DNA of 64,000 nt from Rhipicephalus microplus (taxonomy: Eukaryota > Arthropoda > Arachnida > Ixodida > Ixodidae). The stretch covers positions 5,519,821 through 5,583,820 of the forward strand of contig NC_134710.1 of assembly GCF_043290135.1 (NCBI RefSeq). The letters are read 5' to 3'. Of the stretch, positions 34,227-43,720 are shown piece after piece. Under the pieces are notes generated by a model that was not told where the DNA came from, did no database searches, and was given only the letters and a program-made list of their open reading frames with translations. Position 1 is the first letter of the stretch. Every line of letters begins with the position of its first letter. The translations under genes and the position numbers were made by a program.

Positions 34227-34980
34227 TCACCAATTCAAATTCAAGATAGTCTTGGATGCTCGTATCATTAGCACGGGAAAAATTTTTGACCTGTTTAGAG
34301 TTAGGTGAGCTATTGGAGCATTACAATGCAAAGGAAAAGAAACTGTGACCATGTCGTGATCAGATAAGCCGGGTTCAACACAAACACAGCAATCAAGAAT
34401 AGTGCGATGCATGAACACAAGATCTAGTAACGTGGACGAAGCAGTACCAACACGTGTCGGTTGCTGAACAATTTGGGCGAGATTGTGGGAAAGCATTATA
34501 TCGAACAGTATATTTGCATTAATCAAATCTGATGTCGACTGCATTTGGTTCCAGTCAATATTAGGCAGATTGAAGTCGCCGATGGCAATTAGTTTTTTAT
34601 TACTGTAATTTTCTATATGGGTTTTCAAGTTAAACAAATAATCCGGCAGCGAATTCGGCGGCCTGCACACTGCATACAATACAAAAGACTTATTGAAGAG
34701 TGAAAGCCTCAGGCATATGCTTTCTGTGCTTTCAACGTCAGGTAAACGGGTGACAGTAATTCCTGTTTTAACAAGTACTGCAACTCCACCACCTCTTGAG
34801 GCCCTATCTCTGCGGTACATTTCATAAGCTGGAGGCACTGAGTCTTGGTCACACAATTCGCTGTGGAGCCACCTTTCCGTTATTACAACTACATGAGGGT
34901 TGTATGCTAAGAGTACAGCCTCAAGTTGTTCGGTTTTATTTCCGATGCTTCGAGCATTTATATTAATCAGTCTAACTTGC
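34227..34980 (-). pseudogene. CR1-like AP endonuclease region
   Basis: Read on the minus strand, NINARSIGNKTEQLEAV begins near 34965. It is followed by MYRRDRASRGGGVAVLVK, LYAVCRPPNS, AIGDFNLPNIDWNQM and PGLSDHDMVTVSF. GDFN and SDHD are the catalytic landmarks of the exonuclease/endonuclease fold. The canonical Tyr of YRPPNS is Cys. The frame is broken upstream (34856) and downstream, where Lys/Arg-rich remnants (34089-33901) correspond to the linker before the RT. Confidence 0.8.
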
Positions 34981-35492
34981 TTCTGCGCAGCTAATCAACA
35001 CTTGCTACCCGTACTTTCGTTATCGGGTGCACTGCCGATAGACTGAGGCGATGCCGTGGCACTCCGACGGCTTCCAATTAACTGACGTTTGTTAGTTACG
35101 TCATTCCAAATAAACAGATCATCACCTACGCGTAACTTATTATGCACCAAAAATGCCTTCTTGCCTTGTTCTTTGTCGGCTTTTGCACTTTCTCACAGTA
35201 ATTTACGTTTTGCCAACGTCTGCATTGAGTAGTCGTTCTGAACAAAGATGTTAGTTCCCTTTAGGTTGCTCGCCTTTTTCAGCACAGCTAGCTTTTCGGT
35301 GAAGTCCTGAAGATACAAGATAATCGGCCTATTCGAGCCTGATCTTTCAAGCCTATGAATCCGGGCAACAGAAGTGCATTTAACGCCGAGCTTGCTGTGA
35401 AACGTTTCAGAGACGACTTTCTCTTTAAGATCAGATTCAGTTTCTTCCGGCTGTTCTGGGATACCAAAAACAATCAAGTTTGAACGTCTGCC

Positions 35493-35636
35493 TCGATCTT
35501 CAAGATCCGTTAGCTTTCGGGCCTGGAAATTCATTGAGTTTGTGTAGACCTTACGAAGGTTGTCTCGATCTTCAAGATCCGTTAGCTTTCGGGCCTGGAA
35601 ATTCATTGAGTTTGTGTAGACCTTACGAAGGTTGTC
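35493..35636. repeat. Exact 72-bp tandem duplication in the coiled-coil region
   Basis: Units 35493-35564 and 35565-35636 are identical. Because 72 is a multiple of three, the reading frame is kept and 24 residues are duplicated. Confidence 0.97.
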
Positions 35637-35813
35637 CAGGTCATCTAATTTTGAATTTTTAATAGTTTTCATTTCAGCCACATGGGTCTCGATTTCTGAA
35701 AGACGCCGTGTAAGCTCTGCTAACATGTTTTTTGTTTTACTTGTAAGGTCTGCTACCTCACTACGGAGAGCTTTTTGACCCTCTAAAAGTTTAGCCAGCA
35801 TGTCTTGGTTGGT

Positions 35814-35837
35814 AGGTCCGGGGTTTTGTTCGACATC
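35814..35837 (-). other. 2A-like motif DVEQNPGP
   Basis: Minus-strand codons read GGDVEQNPGP, then TNQDM. All conserved residues of the D(V/I)ExNPGP consensus are present. Only two codons of the element remain upstream, so the leader has been lost. Confidence 0.8.
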
Positions 35838-35842
35838 ACCAC

Positions 35843-35876
35843 CTTTGATGTCTCATCATTTGATGAGACATCAAAG
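35843..35876. repeat. Perfect 16-bp palindrome with 2-nt loop at the 5' boundary of the second CR1-like element
   Basis: The arms CTTTGATGTCTCATCA and TGATGAGACATCAAAG surround TT. The hairpin begins at the last recognisable base of the element. Confidence 0.95.
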
Positions 35877-35904
35877 ATTTTGGCCTAATAAGTATCCCGG
35901 GTTT

Positions 35905-36085
35905 GATGTCCTGGAACCACGATATGATTACGCTGGAGGCAAGCCGTAGTTGAGAGCTCCACAATTTTCGACCTGTGTTCTTTAGTAGCAGGGACGTCGC
36001 TAAGTACACGCACTTTCATCATGTCGCCTCCACGGATACTCGACCGCAATCTAAACTGTGACCTTCGAGTCAGCTGCCGGAAACA
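35905..36085 (-). mobile_element. Old, diverged Ruka-related SINE
   Basis: Landmarks survive in order: GGTTTGATGTCCTGGAACCAC, ATATGATTACG, GCCGTAGTTGAGAGCTCC, TTTCGACCTGTGTTCTTTA, CACGCACTTTCATC, GTCGCCTCCA and TGTGACCTTCGAGTCAGCTGCC. It matches a subfamily with a CTTCGGGTCAGC-type head, unlike the younger copies. Confidence 0.6.
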
Positions 36086-37060
36086 GGAGCCGGTGTAAGA
36101 GCGCGGCCGACGTGACGGATTCTTTAGCGATATGTGTCTATCGAATCATCTTTACACGACTGCTGTCGCCGCGGCGTCACTTGTAAGGAAACAGCCGACC
36201 CACCTCTCAAGCTCCCAAGCTTCTGCCGCGGCAGGTCCCGAAAAGCGGTGGAAGATGGTCGGTCCCAGGCCCGCAGCCATGACCCTCGTTCAGGACCGGC
36301 ATGCTTTCTGCCACAAGTACAGTACCGGTAAATGCTACGCGCTCCCACTGTTGCCGACCAAAAGAGTGGTGAGAGATGCCACCGTGCCGACACTTGCGGC
36401 GGAAAACATGGCGATGCCAGCACCAGCCATTGCAATGTCGAGGCAGGTGAGAGAATCGGCTGGTATAGTAGGCGGATTGCGGAAGCAGTCCTCTTCAAGG
36501 TGAATGGCCAAGTGGTCTCGACGATCGCAGGAGTTTACAACGGTCGATCGCTCATTCGGTAACGCGTCGCGCTTGCCCCTCAAGGCGCGAAAAAGTTGAT
36601 CGCAAACTCGAGAGACATGACGTCCGATCTGTGACAGTGCCTCCTGCGCAATAAAACGTGAAAGGAGACCTATTTTTTGTCTTTAATATCACCCACACTC
36701 TATTCGCGCCTGCGCAAAGTATCTTTGTTTGTCATTATCAACAATCAAACAATAATATTCTTAGCGTGCTCAGGAACAACCATACGGTGTTTCTGAAGCA
36801 CAAGTAAAAATAAAAAACCAGTAAAACTAAACAATGTATTGAAGTCTACAAATATAAATAAACAAAAAGAGCGAAAAGACACAGACAAAAAGAAATCAGT
36901 GCAAAATAGGGTAGAATAAAATAAACAGGACAATAATCTGGGAATAGCAGTCAAAATAAAGCGGAATTTACAAAACTATGTGAAAGGCTTCCTGAAACGG
37001 AAAAGAGAAGAATCTGTACATTATGAAAGACTATCTTAAAAATAGTGCAAAGCTAATCTA
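36086..37060. other. No recognised gene; GC-rich block with a polyadenylation-like signal
   Basis: 36120-36640 is GC-richer than its surroundings and open on both strands for about 120 codons. Neither translation has a motif I recognise, and overlapping open frames on both strands suggest base composition, not coding. CAATAAAACG occurs at about 36650. 36660-37060 is AT-rich. Confidence 0.4.
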
Positions 37061-37083
37061 AAGTCAAGAAAAATGTTGTCTCT

Positions 37084-37928
37084 TTGTGTGAAGAAATTGG
37101 GTACGAATCTTTGGCTAAACAGATAAGCAGGAGCAAAAAGGATTCCCTTACTGCTTTCTTTACTACTAAGACGCATAAAGCTGACGTACCTTTCCGCACC
37201 ATAATTAGTGAGCGTGGAACTTGGCAATATCAGGTTAGCAGTTTTTTGCTCGAAGCCCTAAAACTTCTTGAAGTTCATGACACTTTTTTGACAAAAAAAT
37301 TCTGATGAAGTATTTGGGTTTTTCTGCAGAAACCATGAAATAGGCGACATTTTTTCCGTAGATGTGAGTGACCTTTTTTTTACTCGGTTCGGCATTTGGA
37401 GTTACTTCGGGCAGTTAAGCAGTGTACAGAAGATAGTGGCGAATCCACCTTTGTGTCTAAAATGGAGATGTCGTCTACTATTTTTGTTACCCTCGGAGAA
37501 GAATTTCTCAACCACACATTAGTTTCTTTTGAACATGGCATGTTTTTACAAAGGAAGGGCATTTTCATTGGGCCATGGGTAGCACCGATTTTATGTGATG
37601 TCTTTTTATCATCCTTTGACCACGCACTACAAAGTGTTTTTACTTCATCCCATCCAAACGTTCTTAAAGTATTTAGATATGTAGGTGATTTTTAGTCGTT
37701 ATTGACTATAGAGGCCCTTTTCTTTTTCCTGTGGTGGTTGAGCAGGTTTTAGATGTTTTTAGAGCAAATGCTAAGGGGCTCACGTTCACCAATGAACTTC
37801 CAGAAGATAGCTCCTTGCTGTTTTTGAACCTTAACCTGACAATTTCGGCTGGTCACCTATGCTGTGCGTACCTCCCTCGGAGTAAGAAGGAGGATGTATT
37901 TTACGATTCAGTGCATTCAAAACTGTGA
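37084..37928 (+). pseudogene. Penelope-like reverse transcriptase (fragmented)
   Basis: SLTAFFTTKTHKADVPFRTI and ISERGTWQYQVSSFLLEAL match the KTHK...PFR...SERGTW block of Penelope RTs. FEHGMFLQRKGIFIGPWVAP corresponds to the motif-B region. FRYVGDF then occupies the place of the RYVDD active site, with Gly replacing the first Asp and a stop right after, so the enzyme cannot work. ANAKGLTFTNELPEDSSLLF matches the post-active-site FT.E block. At least three frame changes or stops interrupt the gene. Confidence 0.82.
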
Positions 37929-38584
37929 AACGCGGAATCACTCTACTTTGCTTACAGTTGGCACTACGCAGATCGTGTGAGCATGTTATGCAAGCTAGCT
38001 TTATGCGTCAGCTTCAAAGACTTTCCAAGGCCAGCTACCCTCAGTCCGTAGTTAGTTCAGTGGTGGAATCCCTGCTGCAGAGGGTGAAAGGCAGAGTAGC
38101 TAATGCAAATGCGTGCCCGAAGGAGAGAGAGCGGGTTAGGCCTGAGGTGGTCCCGTATATACACCGTGTGAGCCATAACCTCAAGAAGGTGGCTTCCCGT
38201 TGCCGCGTTCCGGTCGTTTTTTCAGCTCCCACCAAACTTGCTCAATTGTGCCCGCGTATCACATGCGATGAGCAAAGGGGCTGCCAGAAGCAGCACACAA
38301 GACTTTTCAGGCGCTGCGCAAAAGGCGTGGTATATGGGACTCCCCTAGGCTGTGGCAAGTTGTGTATCGGTCAAACGGGGCGTTGCATTATTGACAGACT
38401 GAGGGAGCATGCCAATGGTTTAGGCAAAAGTGATCATGCGCATCTTCCAGCGCACTGTAAAGCCTGCGGATGTGTGCCATTGTTTGAGAAAACTGTGATT
38501 CTTGGTAGGAGCGAAAAAACAAACATCTACAGAGCTCTTGGAAGCCTATTTTATCAAAAAGAAAGGGCCCGATTGTATCAGTGA
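37925..38584 (+). pseudogene. Penelope-like C-terminal region with GIY-YIG endonuclease
   Basis: The 219-codon open frame ends in the endonuclease: GVVYGTPLGCGK, LCIGQTGRCIIDRLREH, HLPAHCKACGC and a C-terminal ALGSLFYQKERARLYQ. The GIY-YIG halves appear as VVY and CIGQTG, followed by the conserved Arg and the RLREH helix. A Cys/His-rich segment (CPRITCDEQRGCQKQHT) precedes it, as is common in Penelope proteins. This segment is the best preserved of the element, but upstream breaks mean that it is not part of an intact polyprotein. Confidence 0.82.
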
Positions 38585-38839
38585 TACATCAATTGTGTTG
38601 TACTCAACAGAAATGCAGTTTTTGGATAACTTAGTGCCTTGATGAAGTCGCTGTGCGATGTTTGTTGGCTGTGCACGCATGTGTGATTTGGTCTTCTTTC
38701 CTGTGCGTTTCCTAGACGGTCATTAAACAGTTGGTAGTTGGCACTGTTCTTTCTTCTCTTCTGCTCTTCCTGCTTCATGATATGTTTTTTGGGCCTGAGT
38801 CTTCTGCACCAAGTTTCTTACGTACTCAACTACAGCAGC

Positions 38840-39640
38840 GAAGACTATTGAGCGCTTGCGGAAATTGTTTGCTTCTTACAGATTCCTTGAGCAATTTGTT
38901 TCCGATAATTGCCCCCAGTTTTCTTCGCAGGAGTACCAAGACTCGATGCCTGTGGTATCCGGTGTACCTACAGCCCGCCGTAACTCCCAAAATCCAATGG
39001 CGCTGCTGAGAGGGAAGTACAAACCCTTAAGATGAGCCTTCGCAAGCAGCTAATGCAAGACAACGGGAGTAACAGCAGGCCGCTGAGAGAGAGGCTGGAC
39101 GACTTTTTGTTGGTGAATCGGACCACGCCTAACACGGCAACAGGCAAGTGTCTCGCCGAATTGTTTTTGAAGCGAATGCTGCGCACGAAGTTACTGAGGC
39201 CATCGTTTCGAGACGACATGTAGTGAAAGCAGAAAATGGTGAAACGGCAGCGTGACAGACGGAGATCGACCATCCTCCGTTGGTTTAGGGAAGGAGACTA
39301 GGTGTACGTGAAAACTGTCAGGCAAGACAAGGTATCGGGGACAGAAGGGTGAGTCGTGCGGAGAGTTAGCCCTGTGACCTATCTGGTAGAGACTCGGAGC
39401 ACAGTCAGGCACGTTCATGTTGACCATTTGCGCTCGCGCAGTTCTTCCCATTATGCAAGATCGAACATTGCAACAAAGGCCTTGAGACGACCTACTACGG
39501 AGGACACGGCAGAGCATCGGGTGGCGCCTACCACGCCCCAGCTGGCGCATCAGGAGGCGGACACGACAGAACCTCTTCCCAATGAGACAACTATGGTGTT
39601 CCCGCCACCAACAGGAGAGCAGGAATAGCCCCTGCCAGTG
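38840..39640 (+). pseudogene. Ty3/gypsy integrase, C-terminal half
   Basis: Frame-shifted but readable: TIERLRKLFASYRFLEQFV then SDNCPQFSSQEYQ, which is the catalytic-core VSDNGPQF region with Asp kept and Gly changed to Cys. Then come MSLRKQLMQDNG, RLDDFLLVNRTTPNTATGK, CLAELFLKRMLRTKL, and after two stops VKRQRDRRR, VRRVSPVTYLVE and HVDHLRSRSS. The last part is the SH3-like C-terminal domain. The catalytic Glu region is shifted out of frame near 38990-39010. Confidence 0.8.
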
Positions 39641-39698
39641 GCTCACTACGAACTACCGCAGACGCTGACAGAAGAGCCTTTTGATTCTCCTCCAGCTG

Positions 39699-39942
39699 CC
39701 CCACCGTGGTGGTCTAGTGGCTAAGGTACTCGGCTGCTGACCCGCAGGGCGCGGGTTCGAATCCCGGCTGCGGCGGCTGCATTTCCGATGGAAGCGGAAA
39801 TGTTGTAGGCCCGTGTGCTCAGATTTGGGTGCACGTTAAAGAACCCCAGGTGGTCTAAATTTCCGGAGCCCTCCACTACGGCGTCTCTCATAATCATATA
39901 GTGGTTTCGGGACGTTAAACCCCACATATCAATCAATCAATC
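39699..39942 (+). mobile_element. Ruka-like SINE, full length
   Basis: A complete tRNA-like head (TGGTCTAGTGGCTAAGG and GGTTCGAATCC) is followed by the Ruka body and ATCA tail. A perfect 16-bp TSD, GATTCTCCTCCAGCTG, lies at 39683-39698 and 39943-39958. The insertion is in the 3' region of the Ty3/gypsy fragment and so is younger than it. Confidence 0.95.
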
Positions 39943-40057
39943 GATTCTCCTCCAGCTGTGCGCAGAAGCCAGCGTACACGGAAAGAGCCAGATCGATACG
40001 AGCCTCTTCATTTCCGGTACTGAAGATCATTAAAGAAAACGAATTTGGGGGAATGGA

Positions 40058-40255
40058 TGTGATAATAACTACTGCGTGACGTCCCATTGCGTCGTCAGCT
40101 GCGCTGATATGACTGCATGCGGATAAGCAACCGCATGCCTATAAAAGCGTGGCCCAAGAATAAACACTAATCTTTCCTTGTTCTGCAACGGACGCTGCTG
40201 TTTCTTTGAGCATGGCAGCTCGGCTGCCCAACTCTTCTACACGCGAAACAAGGTT
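40058..40255 (+). promoter_or_regulatory. Ty3/gypsy LTR with TATA box and polyadenylation signal
   Basis: Begins TGTGATAATAAC just after the purine tract. An 8-bp inverted repeat (GCATGCGG/CCGCATGC, 40115-40138) directly precedes the TATA box CTATAAAA at about 40139-40146. AATAAA follows at 40159-40164. The right end is uncertain, near the ACACGCGAAACA at 40240-40251. Confidence 0.65.
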
Positions 40256-40780
40256 GTGGAAATGCTGGGCGGTAAACAGAAACGACAAATGAACAATTTT
40301 TGTCGGCGCTCCAGGCCAATTTCCAACCAGATAGATTCTTTCAAAGATTCCAGATCATTCCGTCTTACAAATTTCAGTAAACTGTCAATGGCAATCAGCA
40401 CGTCACGACCTTTCTGTTTGGTTGTGCTAAAATCTCAATCGCTATGGGATGTGGTGAAGGTCGGGGAGGGGGGGGGGGAGTCAGATGAGGGAATTTTAGA
40501 GCCCATGCAGCAAGGTTTAAGAATTGGCGATAACAAGAAAAGAAAAAAAAAACATTAGCGAAAATCTAGCTTGTCTTGGTGAGTACAGCACGAGCATTCT
40601 GGTATAGAGAATCTCTTAGTTACATGGCGCTTTCGACACTTGGCACTAGACCAGAGAAATGAAGCATGTTGTCCTGCAGCACCCAATGAAAAGGCTTGAA
40701 GAAGCATCCCTGAGGCCACATTGAATGGTCATTCAAGCGCTGTTCAGTCTCCTTATCAACCTCGTTGTAAAAAAATCACA
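40256..40780. other. No gene recognised
   Basis: Contains a G run near 40464-40478 and an A run near 40545. No motif or splice structure. Confidence 0.4.
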
Positions 40781-41345
40781 GCCTATCCACGGAGTGAATG
40801 ATGATGCGTGGGGCGAAGCGCTGGATGGTTGCATCGCTAAACCATGAACCATCCACGAATATCGCCCACTAAAGCACCAAAGAAGTGACAAACACTGTAT
40901 ATATTTATACAAAAAATTTTATTATCCGTAAGTGGTAGCTATACGTCGCTACTGTTCCCCCTTCATTAAAACGGCTTTACATTCGGTGATGTGGTGGATC
41001 GGTGAGGGGGTGTAGTGGGTGTTTGCAAGAAAGAAGAAGTGGGCAGCTTGCAAAGGTGGAACTAAAGGTGGTCACGTACAAACAAAAGATGGGCACAGTG
41101 GAACAATCTATTTTTCTTTAACGCGCACCTGGATAGAAGTACACGACCATCTTGCACTTCATATTGGCTACTTCTTCACAGTATTTGCTTTATGGTATGT
41201 GAAGTGGTGGATCGGGGAAGGGGCCTAGTGGGGTGTTTGCAAGGACGAAGTAGAGGGCAGTTGGCAAAGGTGGAACTCTAGGCGGTCGCGTGCATACATA
41301 CAAGGAATGAACAGACCCACTCCTTTAGGAGCTTCGCCTCTAAAA
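40781..41345. repeat. Unclassified dispersed-type repeat with an internal tandem duplication
   Basis: A unit starting GTGGTGGATCGG at 40991 recurs at 41204. The copies share GGTGTTTGCAAG, GGGCAG, GCAAAGGTGGAACT and a GGTCACGT/GGTCGCGT word. The block is bounded by GTGGGGCGAAGCG near 40810 and GGAGCTTCGCCTC near 41330, which are complementary over GGCGAAGC, so it may be an inverted-repeat element. No family assigned. Confidence 0.45.
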
Positions 41346-42660
41346 AAGAAGTAAGAAATTTAGTTTGAAGGTGCCGGCAAGGAATGAAAGGCAGATCAAT
41401 TTAAGTAATGTCTTTTTGATGCCAGCAGCAATGATGTCAGCAGCAATGGTGTCCGGGCTCAGCTTAGAAGCAAAAGTGGCTTTAGGCCACTGCAGCCGTT
41501 GTGGCCTTTGAGCGACAGAAAAATAAATGGTAATTGCCCCAAACGAGGCAGGTTTTTTGTTTCTATCATTTTCAGGTGGAAGAAGAGCTGCAGAAGCGGC
41601 TTTTGCAGAAATCACACAATATTAAAAATCATAATAGCAGTAAAAATATGATTCTAATATTAATATATGATTATTATTAGACAAACTTCTTCGAAAAGCA
41701 ACTAAGAAGGGCTGAATGAAACAGGTGTTATTTACTACTTTTTAAAAGACAAAATTCTTTGACACTATTTCAGGTAATACACATATTAATATTCTCTGGC
41801 CTGAGTAATTCATGAGGGCACGCATAACACACTCACTGTTTCAGGGGATACATGAGAAGTGGTGTAAATATTTCGGATTTGGTTTATGCCTCAGAGTGCA
41901 AATTCAGAAAAACGCCTTACACTGAAAGCGCGCGAGCATACTTTGGTGGGTCCCGGGGTATTAACCAATACGGTTGCAACCAATGACAAAAAAACATACT
42001 AAATCGGAGCATTGTGACTTTGACCGATGAGGCTAATAGTAGGCAGATATAATCTAGTTTCCACTTTTTGAAACTTTTCTCCCTATGGTGAACAAAGTCG
42101 CCACTGAGCAAGTTAATTGTTTTTCGATGAACACCACTTTCGGACTGAAAAGCAATTGCGCTAGTGAGCAGCACTGTTGATCGCCGTCAGCTTCTCGATT
42201 CATACGTAGGGCACTAGCACTACGTAGTGCCTGCATTTATTTTTGTTTATTATGTGCACTGTCGTACATGTTGAATTCATAGCTCCGATTCGTGCATGTG
42301 CCAGTGCGTGTAAATAGCATGTCGTACTTGTTTTGGGGCACGAGAAGTGGGGAGTGGTTAAATGTTGTACGACTTCATATACTTAGTGAAAGCAAAATGA
42401 TCTTTTTAAGGTAAATTTAAAATTGTACTTAGAAATGAGTAATACTGAAAGACGAGCTAGTTGATATCAATGCATGGAAACCTATTTTAGCGCACGCTGA
42501 CATACGGACAAAGAGATGGAACGGCACTAGTGCTACCATCAACTGAAGACTTCATTCAGAAAAGGAAATTATATACCGCTGCTATCAATACTTATTTTTT
42601 GTAGGCATGAATTAGAGCAGTAAAAGTTTTAGAAGCTGGCTTTCATACTTATGCTGTCGT
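41346..42660. other. No gene recognised
   Basis: AT-rich sequence with short ORFs and no visible repeats of note. Confidence 0.4.
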
Positions 42661-42675
42661 CTGCGATTACAGATA

Positions 42676-42917
42676 GCCCCGCCGCGGTGGTCTAGTGGCT
42701 AAGGTACTCGGCTGCTGCCTCGCAGGTCGCGGGTTCGATTCCCGGCTGCGGCGGCTGCATTTCCGATGGAGGCGGAAATGTTGTAGGCCCGTGTACTCAG
42801 ATTTGGGTGCACGTTAAAGAACCCCAGGTGGTCAAAATTTCCGGAGCCCTCCACTACGGCGTCTCTCATAATCATATAGTGGTTTTGGAACGTTAAACCC
42901 CACAAATCAATCAATCA
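42676..42917 (+). mobile_element. Ruka-like SINE, full length
   Basis: Head CGGTGGTCTAGTGGCTAAGG with B box GGTTCGATTCC, full body, and ATCA tail. The flanks GCGATTACAGATA (42663-42675) and GCAATTACAGATA (42918-42930) form a 13-bp TSD with one mismatch. Confidence 0.93.
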
Positions 42918-43076
42918 GCAATTACAGATACACAAAGCTAACACGTGATATGAACCACAAGTTCTAACAGCCTCTTCACAGACTTGGTATGCTTTAATGC
43001 ATAAAATTGTGCTATAGCAAAGTTAATTTCGCACGTATGTAGCGAGTTTTATGGGTGTAGCCAAGGAGGGGGGATT

Positions 43077-43216
43077 CATTGATATGTGGGGTTTAACGTC
43101 CCAAAACCACTATATGATTATGAGAGACGCCGTAGTGCAGGACTCCGGAAATTTAGACCACCTGGGGTTCTTTAACGTGCACCCAAATCTCAGCACACGG
43201 GCCTACAACATTTTCG
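43077..43216 (-). mobile_element. Ruka-like SINE, 5' truncated
   Basis: The Ruka 3' body in reverse orientation, ending at GGCCTACAACATTTTCG. A perfect 14-bp TSD, AAGGA followed by six G and ATT, lies at 43063-43076 and 43217-43230. A TA microsatellite follows 14 bp after it. Confidence 0.92.
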
Positions 43217-43241
43217 AAGGAGGGGGGATTGATACCCTTCG

Positions 43242-43360
<119 letters not shown>

Positions 43361-43419
43361 TCACACATACAAATGCGCGCACAAACTCCCCACTCGCCTA
43401 AAATTAGTTGTTTGTAAGG

Positions 43420-43720
43420 ACGAAAGCAACACGCTGAACCGCAAATAAACCAATGAGACACAAAAACAATGGTCTGCTAACACCTGCTCCTTGCATCAAT
43501 GGATAATGCGAAGGTTAACGGCCACGCCTGCACAATTATGAGGTCTGGTTAGAAATCTCTAGTCTCCCACTCATATTTGGAGAGTTTGCAGGCATGTGAA
43601 CGGCGGCGCAAGTCATGTGTGACGAGTGGGGTAGATTTGTTCAGCACAACGTGGATTTAGAGGTGAAAAGAGGACGAAAATGTGTGTGGTGCGTGGTGGC
43701 ACCGCTCATGAGGAAGCGGC
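43420..43720. other. No gene recognised
   Basis: Between the TA array and the I-clade fragment. Short ORFs only. Confidence 0.35.

Larger units (their letters stand above)
35193..35837 (-). pseudogene. ORF1p-like region with 2A-like motif and duplicated coiled-coil segment
   Basis: The minus-strand frame begins with GGDVEQNPGP, in frame with the ATG at 35801. It then runs through a coiled coil (LAKLLEGQKALRSEVADL, ELTRRLSEIETHVAEM). Next come two identical 24-residue segments, DNLRKVYTNSMNFQARKL plus TDLEDR, then RGRRSNLIVFGIPEQ, RIHRLERSGSNRPIIL and GTNIFVQNDYS. This is the L1-ORF1-like coiled-coil/RRM arrangement also seen in the 16-20 kb element. It should continue into the endonuclease but is broken near 35193. 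Confidence 0.8.
31966..35843 (-). mobile_element. Second CR1/L2-like retrotransposon, decayed, with 2A-like motif
   Basis: Same order as the 16-20 kb element: NPGP motif, coiled coil and ORF1p-like segment (35193-35837), endonuclease (34227-34980), RT and C-terminal domain (32248-33873), 3' UTR with a 91-bp tandem duplication, and an AAAT-type tail at 31966-31981. It is a different family, with clearly different protein sequence. Frameshifts and stops separate the blocks. The 5' end is cut at the codons just before the NPGP motif. Confidence 0.85.
37060..38740 (+). mobile_element. Penelope-like retroelement (RT plus GIY-YIG), inactive
   Basis: Frames at 37084-37305, 37396-37695, 37731-37928 and 37925-38584 give, in order, a Penelope-type RT and a C-terminal GIY-YIG endonuclease. 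The RT N-terminus is missing. Stops and frame changes separate the blocks. The 3' part abuts a Ty3/gypsy fragment near 38785. Confidence 0.85.
38800..40255 (+). mobile_element. Ty3/gypsy retrotransposon 3' part: integrase and LTR, with a nested SINE
   Basis: The integrase remnant (38840-39640) is followed by a tail region, a polypurine-like GGGGGAATGGA tract and the start of an LTR at about 40058. A Ruka SINE is inserted at 39699-39942. The 5' side is cut off against the Penelope-like element. Gag, protease and RT are absent. Confidence 0.8.

Noticed and set aside
36124..36503. Overlapping ORFs of about 124 codons on both strands as a possible gene
   Set aside because: Both strands are open over the same GC-rich span, no motif is recognised, and no paired splice signals were found.
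39699..39780. tRNA gene at the head of the SINE, with good A and B boxes
   Set aside because: It continues without break into the Ruka body and tail and is flanked by a TSD, so it is a SINE promoter, not a tRNA gene. The same applies at 42676 and 10685 (minus).
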